Positions 47,685-57,659 of a DNA stretch of 64,000 nt are shown one piece after another. The DNA lies in NCBI RefSeq assembly GCF_039830145.1, contig NZ_CP156082.1:80001-144000 (forward strand), given 5' to 3'. This stretch comes from Croceibacterium sp. TMG7-5b_MA50. Its GTDB lineage: Bacteria; Pseudomonadota; Alphaproteobacteria; Sphingomonadales; Sphingomonadaceae. The notes under the pieces are model-generated. The model was not told the origin of the DNA, made no database searches, and worked only from the letters and a program-made list of their open reading frames with translations. Position 1 is the first letter of the stretch. Each line of letters opens with the position of its first letter. The translations under genes and the position numbers were made by a program.

Positions 47685-48262
47685 CAGGCGCGGCTGCCCG
47701 GCTTGGTGACGGGCTTGGCCGCCAGTTCGGGCGGCAGCTCTTCGGGGGCGTAGGTCGGGAAGTTGATCTCCACCAACGGGTAGAACGGCACGCCCAGGTC
47801 CACGGTGCCGCCCGACCGGTCGACCAGCGCGACCTCCGCCAGGACCTCGCCGCCTGCGGCAACGACCGCCTTCATCGCCTCCCGGCTGCTGAGGCCGGTG
47901 GTGACCACATCCTCCACCATCAGCACCCGCGCCCCCGGGTCGATGGTGAAGCCGCGGCGCAGTTCGAATGTGCCTTCCGGCCGCTCCAGGAAGATCGCGT
48001 CACGTTCCAGCGTGCGGCCGACCTCGTGCCCGATGATGAGCCCGCCCATTGCGGGGGAGACGACCACGTCGATCCGCGCCCGCAGGTCGCGCGGCAGCTT
48101 CTGCACCAGTGCCCGGGCCAGCCGGCCGGCACGGTCCGCGTTCATCAGCACGCGGGCGCATTGCAGGTACCAGGCGCTGTGACGGCCACTCGACAGGCGG
48201 AAGTGCCCCTCCAGCAAGGCGTGGCTGGCGCGGAATTCGGCAAGCACCTCGTCATCGGTCAT
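47684..48262 (-). CDS. pyrE: orotate phosphoribosyltransferase
   Basis: Makes OMP from orotate and PRPP in pyrimidine synthesis. The 192 aa protein opens [20 protein letters not shown] with the [15 protein letters not shown] segment, and has the PRPP-binding signature [18 protein letters not shown]. The ATG at 48262 fits the family; an ATG six codons upstream is possible. pdxJ overlaps by one base. Divergent from coxB across 192 nt that must hold both promoters. Confidence 0.95.
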   Translation of the reverse strand: MTDDEVLAEFRASHALLEGHFRLSSGRHSAWYLQCARVLMNADRAGRLARALVQKLPRDLRARIDVVVSPAMGGLIIGHEVGRTLERDAIFLERPEGTFELRRGFTIDPGARVLMVEDVVTTGLSSREAMKAVVAAGGEVLAEVALVDRSGGTVDLGVPFYPLVEINFPTYAPEELPPELAAKPVTKPGSRA

Positions 48263-48454
48263 GGTCGGCAACCTGTCCCCCATCAGCCGCGCCCGCAGGT
48301 ATGCGAAGGCGTGAAGCGCCACCCGTAGAAGCGCTTGGCACAGGGGGCAAGCGGGCGCAGCACCCGTCGGCGGCACAGTGCACAGGGCCGTTGCCTTCGC
48401 TGCGGATTGCTGCCAGTTTGCAACGATTAGTTGGCGTTATTACAGACCGGCGGG

Positions 48455-49591
48455 ATGATGGATCTGGGCATTTTCGGATTGCGGCGGCACGATCGCCTTT
48501 GGCCGCTGGTGGCAGCGCTGGCACTGGGCGGCGGGGCCGTTCCGGCCTTGGCTGCCGTCCCGGCGACTGAGCCTGGCGCCGCGGTGACGAGTGTGGAGGA
48601 TACGCAGTCCCCCAATGTCGCCAATGACGCCGTGCCCCCCGCCGCCGCGGCGGATGCGTCCACCACCGATGCGACCGCGGGGGAACAGGCGGGCGGCGGT
48701 TACACGCCGCTCGGGCCCGAATGGATCAAGGGGCAGCCGACACCCGGCGCCATGACCTTCCAGCAGCAGTACTCGCCCACTGGGCATTACGCGCTGTGGA
48801 TGCACGATGCGATTCTGATGCCGCTGATCACCGCAATCAGCTTGGTAGTGCTGGTCCTGCTGCTGTGGGTGGTCGCCCGCTTCAACCGGCGCGCCAATGC
48901 GGTGCCCAGCCGTACTAGCCACAACACCCTGATCGAGGTGATCTGGACGCTGGTGCCGGTGCTGATCCTGGTCGGCATTGCCGTCCCGTCCATCACCCTG
49001 CTGTCGCGCCAGTACCGCAGCCCGCCGGAAGATGCGCTGACGGTGAAGGTCACCGGTTATCAGTGGTATTGGGGTTATTCCTACCCGGACAATGGCGGGT
49101 TCGAGGTCATCAGTAACATGATGGACGAAGGCGAGGCGATCGCCCGTGGCGAGCCTGCGCAGCTGGCGGTGGACAACCGCATGGTGGTGCCGGTGGGCGA
49201 GCCCATCCGCATCCAGACCAACGGCGCGGACGTCATCCATTCCTTCGCCGTGCCCAGCCTGTGGTTCAAGATCGACGCGGTGCCCGGCCGCCTGAACGAA
49301 CGGGTGCTGACCATCGACGAGCCCGGCATCTATTACGGCCAGTGCTCCGAGCTATGCGGCGCGCGTCATGGCTACATGCCGATCGCGGTGGAGGCGGTGC
49401 CCCGTCCCCAGTTCGAGGCGTGGCTGCTGTCCAAGGGCGGTACGTTGAGCAACGGAACGAGTGAGGGTGCCGCCACCCCTGTATTGTCGCCCCCGCAGGA
49501 ACCCGAAAGCGGCGTGGAAGGCGCGCCTGGCGCCGGCGCCCCGCCGACGGAAGAGACCGCACCCGGCACTCCGGTGCCCGAGGCCGCGTGA
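48455..49591 (+). CDS. coxB: cytochrome c oxidase subunit II
   Basis: Copper-A subunit of an aa3-type oxidase that receives electrons from cytochrome c. The 378 aa protein has a signal peptide (about 1-33), two membrane helices (about 110-165), and a periplasmic cupredoxin domain with the CuA site QCSELCGARHGYMPI, the upstream H in DVIHSFAVPSLWFK, and the aromatic patch YQWYWGYSY. A 50-residue acidic/proline tail follows. The ATG at 48455 (or 48458) follows a GGCGGG site. First gene of the cox cluster; ctaD follows after 55 nt. Confidence 0.97.
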   Translation: MMDLGIFGLRRHDRLWPLVAALALGGGAVPALAAVPATEPGAAVTSVEDTQSPNVANDAVPPAAAADASTTDATAGEQAGGGYTPLGPEWIKGQPTPGAMTFQQQYSPTGHYALWMHDAILMPLITAISLVVLVLLLWVVARFNRRANAVPSRTSHNTLIEVIWTLVPVLILVGIAVPSITLLSRQYRSPPEDALTVKVTGYQWYWGYSYPDNGGFEVISNMMDEGEAIARGEPAQLAVDNRMVVPVGEPIRIQTNGADVIHSFAVPSLWFKIDAVPGRLNERVLTIDEPGIYYGQCSELCGARHGYMPIAVEAVPRPQFEAWLLSKGGTLSNGTSEGAATPVLSPPQEPESGVEGAPGAGAPPTEETAPGTPVPEAA

Positions 49592-49646
49592 TGACCCGCG
49601 CCGCCGCCACCCCATTTGCTGAACACGCTGGCAGGACCTGCTGACC

Positions 49647-51386
49647 ATGGCCACCACCGCCCCCGCCTCTGGCAGCGCCTTCCAGGCGCATCACGACGAT
49701 CACGCGCATCACCATGACGCCGATCACAAGCCGCCGTTCTTCCAGCGCTGGTTCATGTCCACGAACCACAAGGACATCGGCACGCTGTACCTGATCTTCG
49801 CCATCTGCGCCGGGATCATCGGCGGCGCGGTGTCGGGCATCATGCGCATGGAACTGGCGGAACCGGGCATCCAGTACCTTGGCTGGTGGGTCGAGTTCCT
49901 GGGCGGCGGCCCGGCCGACTTCGACAAGAACGGCCATATGTGGAACGTGCTGATCAGCGCGCACGGCCTCATCATGGTGTTCTTCATGGTCATGCCGGCC
50001 ATGATCGGCGGCTTCGGCAACTGGTTCGTGCCACTAATGATCGGCGCGCCCGACATGGCGTTCCCGCGCATGAACAATATCAGCTTCTGGCTGACCGTGG
50101 CGGGCTTCTGCTCGCTGATGTTCAGCGCCTTCGTGCCCGGCGGCACCGGTCTTGGCGCGGGCACCGGCTGGACGGTCTATGCTCCGCTGTCGACCAGCGG
50201 CAGCGTCGGCCCCGCAGTCGATTTCGCGATCTTCTCTCTGCACTTGGCTGGCGCAGGCTCGATCATGGGCGCGATCAACTTCATCACCACCATCTTCAAC
50301 ATGCGCGCACCGGGCATGACGCTGCACAAGATGCCTCTGTTTGTGTGGTCCGTGCTCGTCACCGCGTTCCTGCTGCTGCTGGCGCTGCCGGTGCTGGCCG
50401 CGGCGATCACCATGCTGATCACCGACCGCAATTTCGGCACCACCTTCTTCGATCAGGCAGGCGGCGGCGACCCGGTGCTGTACCAGCACCTGTTCTGGTT
50501 CTTCGGTCATCCGGAAGTGTACATCATGATCCTGCCGGGCTTCGGCATGATCAGCCAGATCGTCGCGACCTTCAGCCGCAAGCCGGTGTTCGGCTATCTC
50601 GGCATGGCCTACGCCATGGTGGCGATCGGCGTGGTCGGGTTCATCGTGTGGGCGCACCACATGTATACGACCGGCCTCGACGTGAACACGAAGATGTACT
50701 TCACCGCCGCCACCATGCTGATCGCGGTGCCGACCGGCGTGAAGATCTTCAGCTGGATCGCGACGATGTGGGGCGGCAGCCTGGAGTTCAAGTCGCCCAT
50801 GGTGTGGGCGCTGGGCTTCATCTTCCTGTTCACCGTCGGCGGCGTCACCGGCGTGGTGCTGGCCAATGGCGGCGTGGACGACAATCTGCACGACACCTAC
50901 TACGTCGTCGCGCACTTCCACTACGTGCTGTCGATGGGCGCGGTGTTCTCCATGTTCGCCGCCTTCTACTACTGGTTCCCGAAGATGAGCGGCCGCTGGC
51001 ATTCGGAACTGCTGGCCCACATCCACTTCTGGGGCTTCTTCGTGGGCGTGAACGTGATCTTCTTCCCCATGCACTTCCTGGGCATGAACGGGATGCCGCG
51101 CCGCTACCCCGACTACACGCCGGCTTTCGCCTACTGGAACGAGATCGCGTCCACCGGCTACCACATCATGGCGGCATCGATGCTGGTGTTCTTCATCAAC
51201 ATCGCCTGGGCGCTGGTCGCCGGGCGCAAGGCGGAAGGCAATTACTGGGGCGAGGGGGCGACCACGCTGGAATGGACGCTGTCCAGCCCGCCGCCGTTCC
51301 ACCAGTACGAAACCTTGCCGGTGATCGAGAGCCACCACGACTACCACAACCACATCGGTGCGCCCGGCTCCGCGCCGGCGCACTGA
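49647..51386 (+). CDS. ctaD: cytochrome c oxidase subunit I
   Basis: Catalytic haem a-a3/CuB subunit, 579 aa with twelve helices. CuB/haem ligands are in [15 protein letters not shown] (H and the D-channel glutamate), [12 protein letters not shown] (two H) and [14 protein letters not shown] (two H); the K-channel lysine is in [16 protein letters not shown]. The E in HPEVYI places it in the A1 family, and the cytoplasmic N-terminus is histidine-rich. A minus-strand gene (51409) separates it from ctaB. Confidence 0.98.
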   Translation: MATTAPASGSAFQAHHDDHAHHHDADHKPPFFQRWFMSTNHKDIGTLYLIFAICAGIIGGAVSGIMRMELAEPGIQYLGWWVEFLGGGPADFDKNGHMWNVLISAHGLIMVFFMVMPAMIGGFGNWFVPLMIGAPDMAFPRMNNISFWLTVAGFCSLMFSAFVPGGTGLGAGTGWTVYAPLSTSGSVGPAVDFAIFSLHLAGAGSIMGAINFITTIFNMRAPGMTLHKMPLFVWSVLVTAFLLLLALPVLAAAITMLITDRNFGTTFFDQAGGGDPVLYQHLFWFFGHPEVYIMILPGFGMISQIVATFSRKPVFGYLGMAYAMVAIGVVGFIVWAHHMYTTGLDVNTKMYFTAATMLIAVPTGVKIFSWIATMWGGSLEFKSPMVWALGFIFLFTVGGVTGVVLANGGVDDNLHDTYYVVAHFHYVLSMGAVFSMFAAFYYWFPKMSGRWHSELLAHIHFWGFFVGVNVIFFPMHFLGMNGMPRRYPDYTPAFAYWNEIASTGYHIMAASMLVFFINIAWALVAGRKAEGNYWGEGATTLEWTLSSPPPFHQYETLPVIESHHDYHNHIGAPGSAPAH

Positions 51387-51408
51387 GGCGGATGGCGGGG
51401 GCCGGTGC

Positions 51409-52083
51409 CTAGTGGCGGATGAACAACGCCACGGAGACGGTATGGCCGATCCGCGTCGTGCCCGCGCCGTCCACCAGTTGGTTGAGGTAGCCCGCCTCAA
51501 CGGTGGACGCGCCGGGCAGCGGCAGTTCGGCGCCCACGAAGGTGCGCAACTGGTCAAACCCGCCACGCGCGCCCCAATCGGTATCGTTCAGCGCCACGAA
51601 CCCCTCGATGGAGCCGAGCAGCGCCGGCCCGCCCGCCTCGTCCAGCGCATGTTCGTAACGGATCATCTGTCGCAGCCGGAAACCCGTATCGTCGCCCACC
51701 TCGTTCCAGCGCTGTTCGAATCGGGTGCGGGATTGCCATTCCCGCGCGCCCCGCTGGATGGTCCAGCTCACCTGCTGGAACGATCGGTCCTCGTCCCGAG
51801 AACCGCCGCCCGCCACCGGCTGCAGCACGCGGGCATAGCCTTGGTACACCGTGACGTCCTGCGACACCGCCACGCCGATCGCCGGCCGCAGCAATATCTG
51901 CGATACGCGCGACAGGTCGTCCGTGACGCGCGGTTGCACCTCCGCGAAATAGACGAGGTCGCCGGTGACCCTGCCGAGCACCGTCAGGTTGCCCCAGGCC
52001 TGCAGGTCGTGGCTGGTTTGCGCATGGGCGGGCAGGGCGGCACAGCCGGCGGCGGCGGCGAGCAGAATGGCATGGATACGCAT
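51409..52083 (-). CDS. DUF2490 outer-membrane-like protein
   Basis: A 224 aa exported protein of the DUF2490 family, with a signal peptide (about 1-23, [10 protein letters not shown]) followed by alternating beta-strand sequence ([48 protein letters not shown]) and a terminal VSVALFIRH aromatic-ending strand expected of an outer-membrane barrel. Function unknown. It lies opposite to the cox genes between ctaD and ctaB. Confidence 0.82.
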   Translation of the reverse strand: MRIHAILLAAAAGCAALPAHAQTSHDLQAWGNLTVLGRVTGDLVYFAEVQPRVTDDLSRVSQILLRPAIGVAVSQDVTVYQGYARVLQPVAGGGSRDEDRSFQQVSWTIQRGAREWQSRTRFEQRWNEVGDDTGFRLRQMIRYEHALDEAGGPALLGSIEGFVALNDTDWGARGGFDQLRTFVGAELPLPGASTVEAGYLNQLVDGAGTTRIGHTVSVALFIRH

Positions 52084-52171
52084 GGCCGCCGGTAGAGCAG
52101 TATCGGCAGGCCCGCGCAACGCGGGCGGCGGGCGGTTGGCCCCGGCGCCGCTCGGCGCTATAGGCCCGGCC

Positions 52172-53095
52172 ATGTCCACGGTCTCCAACCCTCCGGTGTC
52201 CGCATCGGCCGTGCAACTACCTGCCGACTGGCGCGACTTCGTTGCCCTGACCAAGCCGCGCGTGATGAGCCTGGTGGTGTTCACCGGCCTGTGCGGCCTG
52301 CTGGCCGCGCCCGGCAGCATCAACCCCGTGCTGGGCTTCGCCGCCATCCTGTGCATCGCGCTGGGCGCCGGCGGTGCCGCGGCGCTGAACCAGTGGTGGG
52401 AAGCGGATATTGACGCGTTGATGAAGCGCACGTCCCGGCGCCCGCTGCCGACCGGCCGCATGGCCCGGACCGATGCGCGCGATTTTGGCGTGGCGCTGTC
52501 GTGCATCTCCGTCGGCATCATGGGCCTTGCCATCCATTGGTTGGCCGCGGCAGTGTTGGCCGTCTCGATCGTGTATTATGCGGTGGTCTATACGATCTGG
52601 CTGAAGCCGCGCACGCCCCAGAACATCGTCATCGGCGGCGGCGCCGGCGCCTTCCCGCCGCTGATCGGCTGGATCGCGGTGACGGGCGAGATCACCGCCA
52701 TGCCGGTACTCCTGTTCGCAATCATCTTCCTGTGGACACCGCCGCACTTCTGGGCACTGGCGCTGTTCGTGCGCAGCGATTACGCCAATGCCGGCATTCC
52801 GATGCTGCCCGTTGTCGCGGGGCAAGCCGCTACACGGCGGCAGATCCTGATCTACACACTGGTGCTGCTGCCGGTGACGCTGGCGCCGTGGGCGATCGGC
52901 GGCACGGGGGCGATCTACGGTATCGCGGCGCTGGCACTGTCGGCGGCATTCACCGTGCTGGCGCTGCCGGTCGCCTTCCGCCGCAGCGGCGCGGACGATC
53001 CGATGCGGCCGGAAAAGCGGTTGTTCGGCTTCTCGATCATCTACTTGTTCGCGTTGTTCGGCGCGCTGGTCGCGGACCGGATGCTGCTGGCATGA
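52172..53095 (+). CDS. ctaB: protohaem IX farnesyltransferase (haem O synthase)
   Basis: Attaches farnesyl to haem b to make haem O, the precursor of haem A for the oxidase. The 307 aa UbiA-type membrane protein has nine predicted helices, [20 protein letters not shown], the diphosphate-binding [21 protein letters not shown] and the loop [21 protein letters not shown]. The start is divergent from DUF2490 with 88 nt between; the end overlaps the small 42 aa gene by 4 nt. Confidence 0.96.
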   Translation: MSTVSNPPVSASAVQLPADWRDFVALTKPRVMSLVVFTGLCGLLAAPGSINPVLGFAAILCIALGAGGAAALNQWWEADIDALMKRTSRRPLPTGRMARTDARDFGVALSCISVGIMGLAIHWLAAAVLAVSIVYYAVVYTIWLKPRTPQNIVIGGGAGAFPPLIGWIAVTGEITAMPVLLFAIIFLWTPPHFWALALFVRSDYANAGIPMLPVVAGQAATRRQILIYTLVLLPVTLAPWAIGGTGAIYGIAALALSAAFTVLALPVAFRRSGADDPMRPEKRLFGFSIIYLFALFGALVADRMLLA

Positions 53096-53220
53096 CGCCG
53101 GAGGAGCAGCAGGCGATCGAGCGGACCCGCCGCAACCGCAACCGCGCGTTGGGGCTGGCGCTGCTGGCCATGGTGGTGCTGTTCTACGCCATCACCTTCG
53201 TAAAGTTCGGCGCGGACTGA
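53092..53220 (+). CDS. CoxF-like small membrane protein
   Basis: A 42 aa protein with a basic N-terminal helix ([18 protein letters not shown]) and one membrane helix ([21 protein letters not shown]). Small proteins of this kind lie between ctaB and ctaG in many alphaproteobacteria and are thought to be oxidase assembly or subunit factors. ATGA overlap with ctaB and TGATG overlap with ctaG show tight coupling on both sides. Confidence 0.8.
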   Translation: MTPEEQQAIERTRRNRNRALGLALLAMVVLFYAITFVKFGAD

Positions 53221-53783
53221 TGGCGAGTGTGCCGCTCCACCATCGCAACCGCCGCGTCGGGCTACTGGCGCTGCTCGCGGCCTGCGCCATGCTGGGCCTC
53301 GGTTTCGCCTCCGTGCCGCTATACCGGCTGTTCTGTCAGGTGACCGGCTTTGGCGGTACCACGCAGCGCGCCAGCCTGGCGGATGCCGACCTTGCCGCGC
53401 AGTTCGCCGCCAGCGGCGGCGCGCGCTCGTTCTCCATCCGCTTCGATGCCAACACCGCGCGCGACCTGCCGTGGCAGTTCCGCCCCCGCCAGGTGACCGA
53501 TCAGGTGGCGGTGGGCGAGCGCGACATGGCCATCTTCGAGGCGCGCAACGACAGCGACCAGCCGATCACCGGAACCGCCACCTTCAACGTGGAGCCGGAG
53601 CAAGCGGGCATCCACTTCAACAAGATCCAGTGCTTCTGCTTCACGGAACAGGTCCTGCAGCCGGGGCAGAGCGTCACCATGCCGGTGCTGTTCTTCGTCG
53701 ACCCCAAGGCGGCGGACGATCCGGCGATGCAGGGCGTCGAACAGATCACGCTGTCCTACACCTTCCACCGCAAGGATCAGTAG
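53220..53783 (+). CDS. ctaG: cytochrome c oxidase assembly protein CtaG (Cox11)
   Basis: Membrane-anchored periplasmic protein delivering copper to the CuB site. The 187 aa protein has one N-terminal helix (about 10-28), the RLFCQVTGFGGT segment and the copper-binding KIQCFCFTEQVL motif, with PVLFFVDPKAADDPAM near the end. It is coupled to the preceding small gene by a shared base and precedes coxC by 54 nt. Confidence 0.96.
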   Translation: MASVPLHHRNRRVGLLALLAACAMLGLGFASVPLYRLFCQVTGFGGTTQRASLADADLAAQFAASGGARSFSIRFDANTARDLPWQFRPRQVTDQVAVGERDMAIFEARNDSDQPITGTATFNVEPEQAGIHFNKIQCFCFTEQVLQPGQSVTMPVLFFVDPKAADDPAMQGVEQITLSYTFHRKDQ

Positions 53784-53837
53784 ACCCGGTGGAAACAGGG
53801 CATTAGACTGGCGGCAAGAACAGACAGGGATGAAGGC

Positions 53838-54659
53838 ATGGCCGGCGCGAAGAACCACGAATATCATATCCTGCCACCATCAATCTGGCCCTTCATGGGC
53901 TCGGCCAGCGCGCTCACCTTCACCAGCGGCATGGTGCTCTACATGCACGAGCTGCCGGCGGCAGGCGTGGTGTTGGGCCTCGGCATCGCGGGCCTGATCG
54001 CGACCTTCTACTTTTGGCTGGGATCCATCGTGCGCGAGGCGCAGGCGGGCGATCACACGCCGGTTGTGCAGCTGCACCTGCGGTACGGCATGATCACCTT
54101 CATCGCGTCGGAGGTGATGTTCTTCGTCGGCTGGTTCTGGGCGTGGTTCGACTTCTCGCTGTTCCCGTCCGAGCTGACGGAAGTTGTCGGCGGCGTATGG
54201 CCGCCCGCCGGCATCCATGCGGTGATGGACCCGTTCGCCCTGCCGCTGCTCAACACGCTGATCCTGCTGTGTTCGGGCACTACGGTCACCTGGGCGCACC
54301 ATTCGCTGATCCATGGTGATCGCGAAGGGCTGAAGACCGGCCTATGGCTGACGATCATCCTGGGCGTGCTGTTTTCCTTCGTGCAGTTCTACGAATACGC
54401 CCATGCGCCGTTCGAATTCGGCGGCAACACCTATTCCAGCGCCTTCTTCATGGCGACTGGGTTCCACGGCTTCCACGTGCTGGTCGGCACCATCTTCCTC
54501 GCCGTGTGCCTGCGCCGGACCTATCTCGGCCACTTCACCCCGCGCCAGCATTTCGGGTTCGAGGCGGCGGCCTGGTACTGGCACTTCGTGGACGTGGTAT
54601 GGCTGTTCCTGTTTATCACCGTCTATGTCTGGGGCGGCTGGGGCGCCGAATACCATTGA
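53838..54659 (+). CDS. coxC: cytochrome c oxidase subunit III
   Basis: Subunit III of the aa3 oxidase, 273 aa, seven helices. Family segments are HEYHILPPSIWPFMGSASAL, FIASEVMFFVGWFWAWFDFSL (with the lipid-site glutamate), ATGFHGFHVLVGTIFL and AAWYWHFVDVVWLFLF. A good GGGATGAAGG-type ribosome site precedes ATG 53838. The stop overlaps the SURF1 start (TGATG). Confidence 0.97.
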   Translation: MAGAKNHEYHILPPSIWPFMGSASALTFTSGMVLYMHELPAAGVVLGLGIAGLIATFYFWLGSIVREAQAGDHTPVVQLHLRYGMITFIASEVMFFVGWFWAWFDFSLFPSELTEVVGGVWPPAGIHAVMDPFALPLLNTLILLCSGTTVTWAHHSLIHGDREGLKTGLWLTIILGVLFSFVQFYEYAHAPFEFGGNTYSSAFFMATGFHGFHVLVGTIFLAVCLRRTYLGHFTPRQHFGFEAAAWYWHFVDVVWLFLFITVYVWGGWGAEYH

Positions 54660-55267
54660 TGCCGGCCGGGCGGCACCTGCCGCTGCTGCCGACGGTGCTG
54701 GTGCTGGCGGCGGTCGCCGCCATGCTGGCGCTGGGCGTGTGGCAATTGCGCCGTGCGGAGTGGAAGGAGGCACTGATCGCCCGCTACGCCGGTGCGGAAC
54801 GCCTGCCGCCAGTGGCCTGGCCGCGCGATGCGGCGGCGGCCGAGGCGGCGCTGTACCGGCCCGGCGGCTTCACCTGCGCGCAAGTGCTCGCCATTCGCGA
54901 AACCGCCGGCCGCTCCGCCAAGGGGCAGTCCGGCTGGGCGCATGTCGCCCGCTGCCGTCTGGACGAGGGCGGAGAGGCGGAGGTTGCGTTGGGCTGGTCG
55001 GCGGAACCCACGCCGCCCGTATGGACCGGGGGCACCGTCAGCGGCACGATCGCTCCGGCAGGGAATGGCGCCCGACTGGTGGCCGATCCGGCTGAGGCCG
55101 GGTTGCAACCCCTCGCCCGGCCGGACCCGCGCGCGCTGCCGAACAACCACCTGGCCTATGCCGGGCAATGGTTCTTCTTCGCCGCCACGGCGTTGGTCAT
55201 CTATGCGCTGGCGCTGCGCCGCCGACGCGCGCCGGCGGCGCTTGCCACCCTTGCCCCTCGCGGCTAG
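54659..55267 (+). CDS. SURF1 family oxidase assembly protein
   Basis: A 202 aa protein with the SURF1 layout: an N-terminal membrane helix (about 8-27, followed by LGVWQLRRAEWKEALIA), a periplasmic domain of about 140 residues, and a C-terminal helix (YAGQWFFFAATALVIYALALRRRR). SURF1 assists haem A insertion into subunit I. It overlaps coxC by one base; thrC follows after 13 nt and may share the transcript. Confidence 0.92.
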   Translation: MPAGRHLPLLPTVLVLAAVAAMLALGVWQLRRAEWKEALIARYAGAERLPPVAWPRDAAAAEAALYRPGGFTCAQVLAIRETAGRSAKGQSGWAHVARCRLDEGGEAEVALGWSAEPTPPVWTGGTVSGTIAPAGNGARLVADPAEAGLQPLARPDPRALPNNHLAYAGQWFFFAATALVIYALALRRRRAPAALATLAPRG

Positions 55268-55280
55268 GCGCGCGGGCACG

Positions 55281-56681
55281 ATGGACTACATCTCCACCCG
55301 CGGCGCCGCGCCCGCGCTCGACTTCGAACAGGTCACGCTGACCGGCCTTGCCGCTGACGGCGGGCTGTACCTGCCGCGGGAATGGCCACGCTTCACCGCG
55401 GCGCAGATCGCCGCGATGCGGGGGCTGCCCTATGCGGAGCTGGCGGTCAGGGTCATGCAGCCCTTCGTCGGCAATAGCCTCACCGAAGACAAGCTGCGCG
55501 ACCTGTGCACCCGCGCTTATGGCCGGTTTGACCACAAGGCCGTCACCCCGCTGCGCCAGCTGGACGAGCAGCATTGGCTGCTGGAACTGTTCCACGGCCC
55601 CACACTGGCGTTCAAGGACGTGGCGCTGCAATTGCTGGGCCGCCTGTTCGAGGAGTTCCTGAGCCGCCACGAAGGTCGCCTGACCATCGTCGGCGCGACC
55701 AGCGGCGATACCGGCAGCGCCGCGATCGACGCGGTGGCGGGCCGCGACAATGTCGAGATCTTCATGCTCCACCCGCAGGGCCGCGTCAGCGACGTGCAGC
55801 GGCGACAGATGACCACGGTGCTGGCGCCCAACGTCCACAACATCGCCATCGACGGCAGCTTCGACGATGCGCAGGCGATGGTGAAGCGGATGTTCGGCGA
55901 TGCGGCGGTCAACGGCCCGCTGCGGCTGGGCGCGGTGAACTCCATCAACTGGGCCCGGCTGATGGCGCAGGTGGTGTACTACTTCTACGCCGCGCTGCAG
56001 CTTGGCGCGCCGGACCGCGCCGTCGCCTTCAGCGTGCCGACCGGCAATTTCGGCGACGTGTTCGCCGGCCACGTGGCGGAGCGTATGGGCCTGCCGGTCG
56101 CCCGGCTGATCGTCGCCACCAACGTCAATGACATCCTGCACCGCGCGCTCAGCGCCGGCGATTACTCGGCGGGCCTCGTCACCGCCACTGCCGCCCCCAG
56201 CATGGATATCCAGGTGTCGAGCAATTTCGAACGCCTGCTGTTCGATTGCGGCGGGCGCGACGGCGCGCTGCTGGCGGAACAGATGCGTAGTTTTGAAAGT
56301 AGCCGCGCCATGCGCCTCACCAATGCACAGATCGAAGGCGCCGCGAAAGGCTTCGCGAGCTGCCGTGCGGACGAGATCGAGATGGCGCAGGCGATGGCCT
56401 GGGCCAAGGACCAATGCGGGGAACTGATCGACCCGCACACCGCGATCGGCCTCCATGCGGCGCTCGCTGCCGACCTGCCGGCACAAGTGCCGGTGGTGAC
56501 GCTGGCGACCGCGCACCCCGCCAAGTTCCGCGATGCGGTGGAGCGGGCGACCGGCCAGCGGCCCAGCCTGCCCAATCGCCTGGGTGACCTGTTCCAGCGG
56601 GAAGAGCGCTATACCGAGCTGCCCGGCACTTACGAGGCGGTCAGCGCCTACATCCTGCAGCACGCGCATCCGCACGGCTGA
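55281..56681 (+). CDS. thrC: threonine synthase
   Basis: PLP enzyme making threonine from O-phosphohomoserine supplied by ThrB. The 466 aa protein opens MDYISTRGAAPALDFEQV, has LFHGPTLAFKDVALQLLG with the PLP lysine, VGATSGDTGSAAIDA (phosphate loop), and VPTGNFGDVFAGHVAERMG. The start at 55281 is fixed by the family; the frame runs open further upstream inside SURF1. Separated from thrB in the window by 54 kb. Confidence 0.96.
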   Translation: MDYISTRGAAPALDFEQVTLTGLAADGGLYLPREWPRFTAAQIAAMRGLPYAELAVRVMQPFVGNSLTEDKLRDLCTRAYGRFDHKAVTPLRQLDEQHWLLELFHGPTLAFKDVALQLLGRLFEEFLSRHEGRLTIVGATSGDTGSAAIDAVAGRDNVEIFMLHPQGRVSDVQRRQMTTVLAPNVHNIAIDGSFDDAQAMVKRMFGDAAVNGPLRLGAVNSINWARLMAQVVYYFYAALQLGAPDRAVAFSVPTGNFGDVFAGHVAERMGLPVARLIVATNVNDILHRALSAGDYSAGLVTATAAPSMDIQVSSNFERLLFDCGGRDGALLAEQMRSFESSRAMRLTNAQIEGAAKGFASCRADEIEMAQAMAWAKDQCGELIDPHTAIGLHAALAADLPAQVPVVTLATAHPAKFRDAVERATGQRPSLPNRLGDLFQREERYTELPGTYEAVSAYILQHAHPHG

Positions 56682-56693
56682 GGTCGTGGGCTG

Positions 56694-57578
56694 ATGGAGG
56701 ATCTTCGTGAACAGCCGCTGTTGCTGGCCGGCGCCGGCTGGGACGATTACGCGCTGATCGACAGCGGCGGCGGGCGCAAGCTGGAACGCTACGGCCCGCA
56801 TCGCTTCGTCCGTCCCGAAGGACAGGCCCTGTGGCCACCCCGACACACGGACTGGCAGGCCGATGGGGAGTTCATCCCCGGATCGGATGAGGACGGCGGC
56901 GGGCGCTGGCAGTTCGCACGGGCCGTGCCGGCCAATGGCTGGCCGCTGTCGCGCGGTGACGTGCGCTTCACCGCGCAATGCACCCCATTCCGCCACCTCG
57001 CCTTCTTCCCCGACATGGCCCCGGTATGGGACTGGATGGATGGCCAGCTTGCCGGGCTTGACGCGGCGGAGACGCTTAACCTGTTCGGCTATACCGGTGT
57101 CGGCACCCTGTCGCTGTCCGCTCGTGGACCGGTGACGCATGTCGATGCCAGCAAGAAATCGGTCGCGCAGGCGCGCGCCAATGCGGCGCTGTCCGGCATG
57201 GAGGACAGGCCCATCCGCTGGCTGGTGGACGATGCCGCCAAATTTGCCGCGCGGGAAGTGCGCCGTGGGCGGCGCTATGACGGCATCATCCTCGATCCCC
57301 CCAAATTCGGGCGCGGCCCGGGTGGGGAGGTCTGGCGGCTGGAGGAGCATCTGCCGCCATTGCTGGCCGATTGCCGCCGGCTGCTGGATGCCGATAGCCG
57401 CTTCCTGTTCCTGACCGTCTACGCCGTGCGCATGTCCAGCCTGGCGTTAGGCGGCCTGCTGCACGGCCTGTTCGCCGACCTGCCCGGTATGGTGGAACAT
57501 GGCGACCTCGCCATGCGGGAGGCGGGGGAGGGCGGCCGTCTGCTGCCGACTGCCATCTTTGCGAGGTGGTCGCGCTAG
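56694..57578 (+). CDS. class I SAM methyltransferase, RlmI/RlmK-like
   Basis: A 294 aa protein with an N-terminal RNA-binding-like part (about 1-95) and a Rossmann methyltransferase domain: motif I NLFGYTGVGTLSLSA, motif II HVDASKKSVAQARANA and the catalytic-type YDGIILDPPKFGRGPGGEVW (DPPKF, as in 23S rRNA cytosine methyltransferases). The target base is not determinable. It follows thrC by 12 nt. Confidence 0.88.
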   Translation: MEDLREQPLLLAGAGWDDYALIDSGGGRKLERYGPHRFVRPEGQALWPPRHTDWQADGEFIPGSDEDGGGRWQFARAVPANGWPLSRGDVRFTAQCTPFRHLAFFPDMAPVWDWMDGQLAGLDAAETLNLFGYTGVGTLSLSARGPVTHVDASKKSVAQARANAALSGMEDRPIRWLVDDAAKFAAREVRRGRRYDGIILDPPKFGRGPGGEVWRLEEHLPPLLADCRRLLDADSRFLFLTVYAVRMSSLALGGLLHGLFADLPGMVEHGDLAMREAGEGGRLLPTAIFARWSR

Positions 57579-57659
57579 GGCACGCCAGGTTCGTCTTGCC
57601 TGGTGCGGCAAATACTCTCATTATGTGGTCTGATAATTCAGAACATGGGAGAGCACGGG

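Noticed and set aside
50034-51566. Minus-strand open frame of about 510 codons opposite ctaD
   Set aside because: Composition dominated by H, R, D and E from reverse-complemented membrane codons; no family features.
55197-57350. Minus-strand open frame of about 717 codons opposite thrC and the methyltransferase gene
   Set aside because: Antisense shadow of two certain genes in high-GC sequence; rich in R, H, G and A with no domain pattern.
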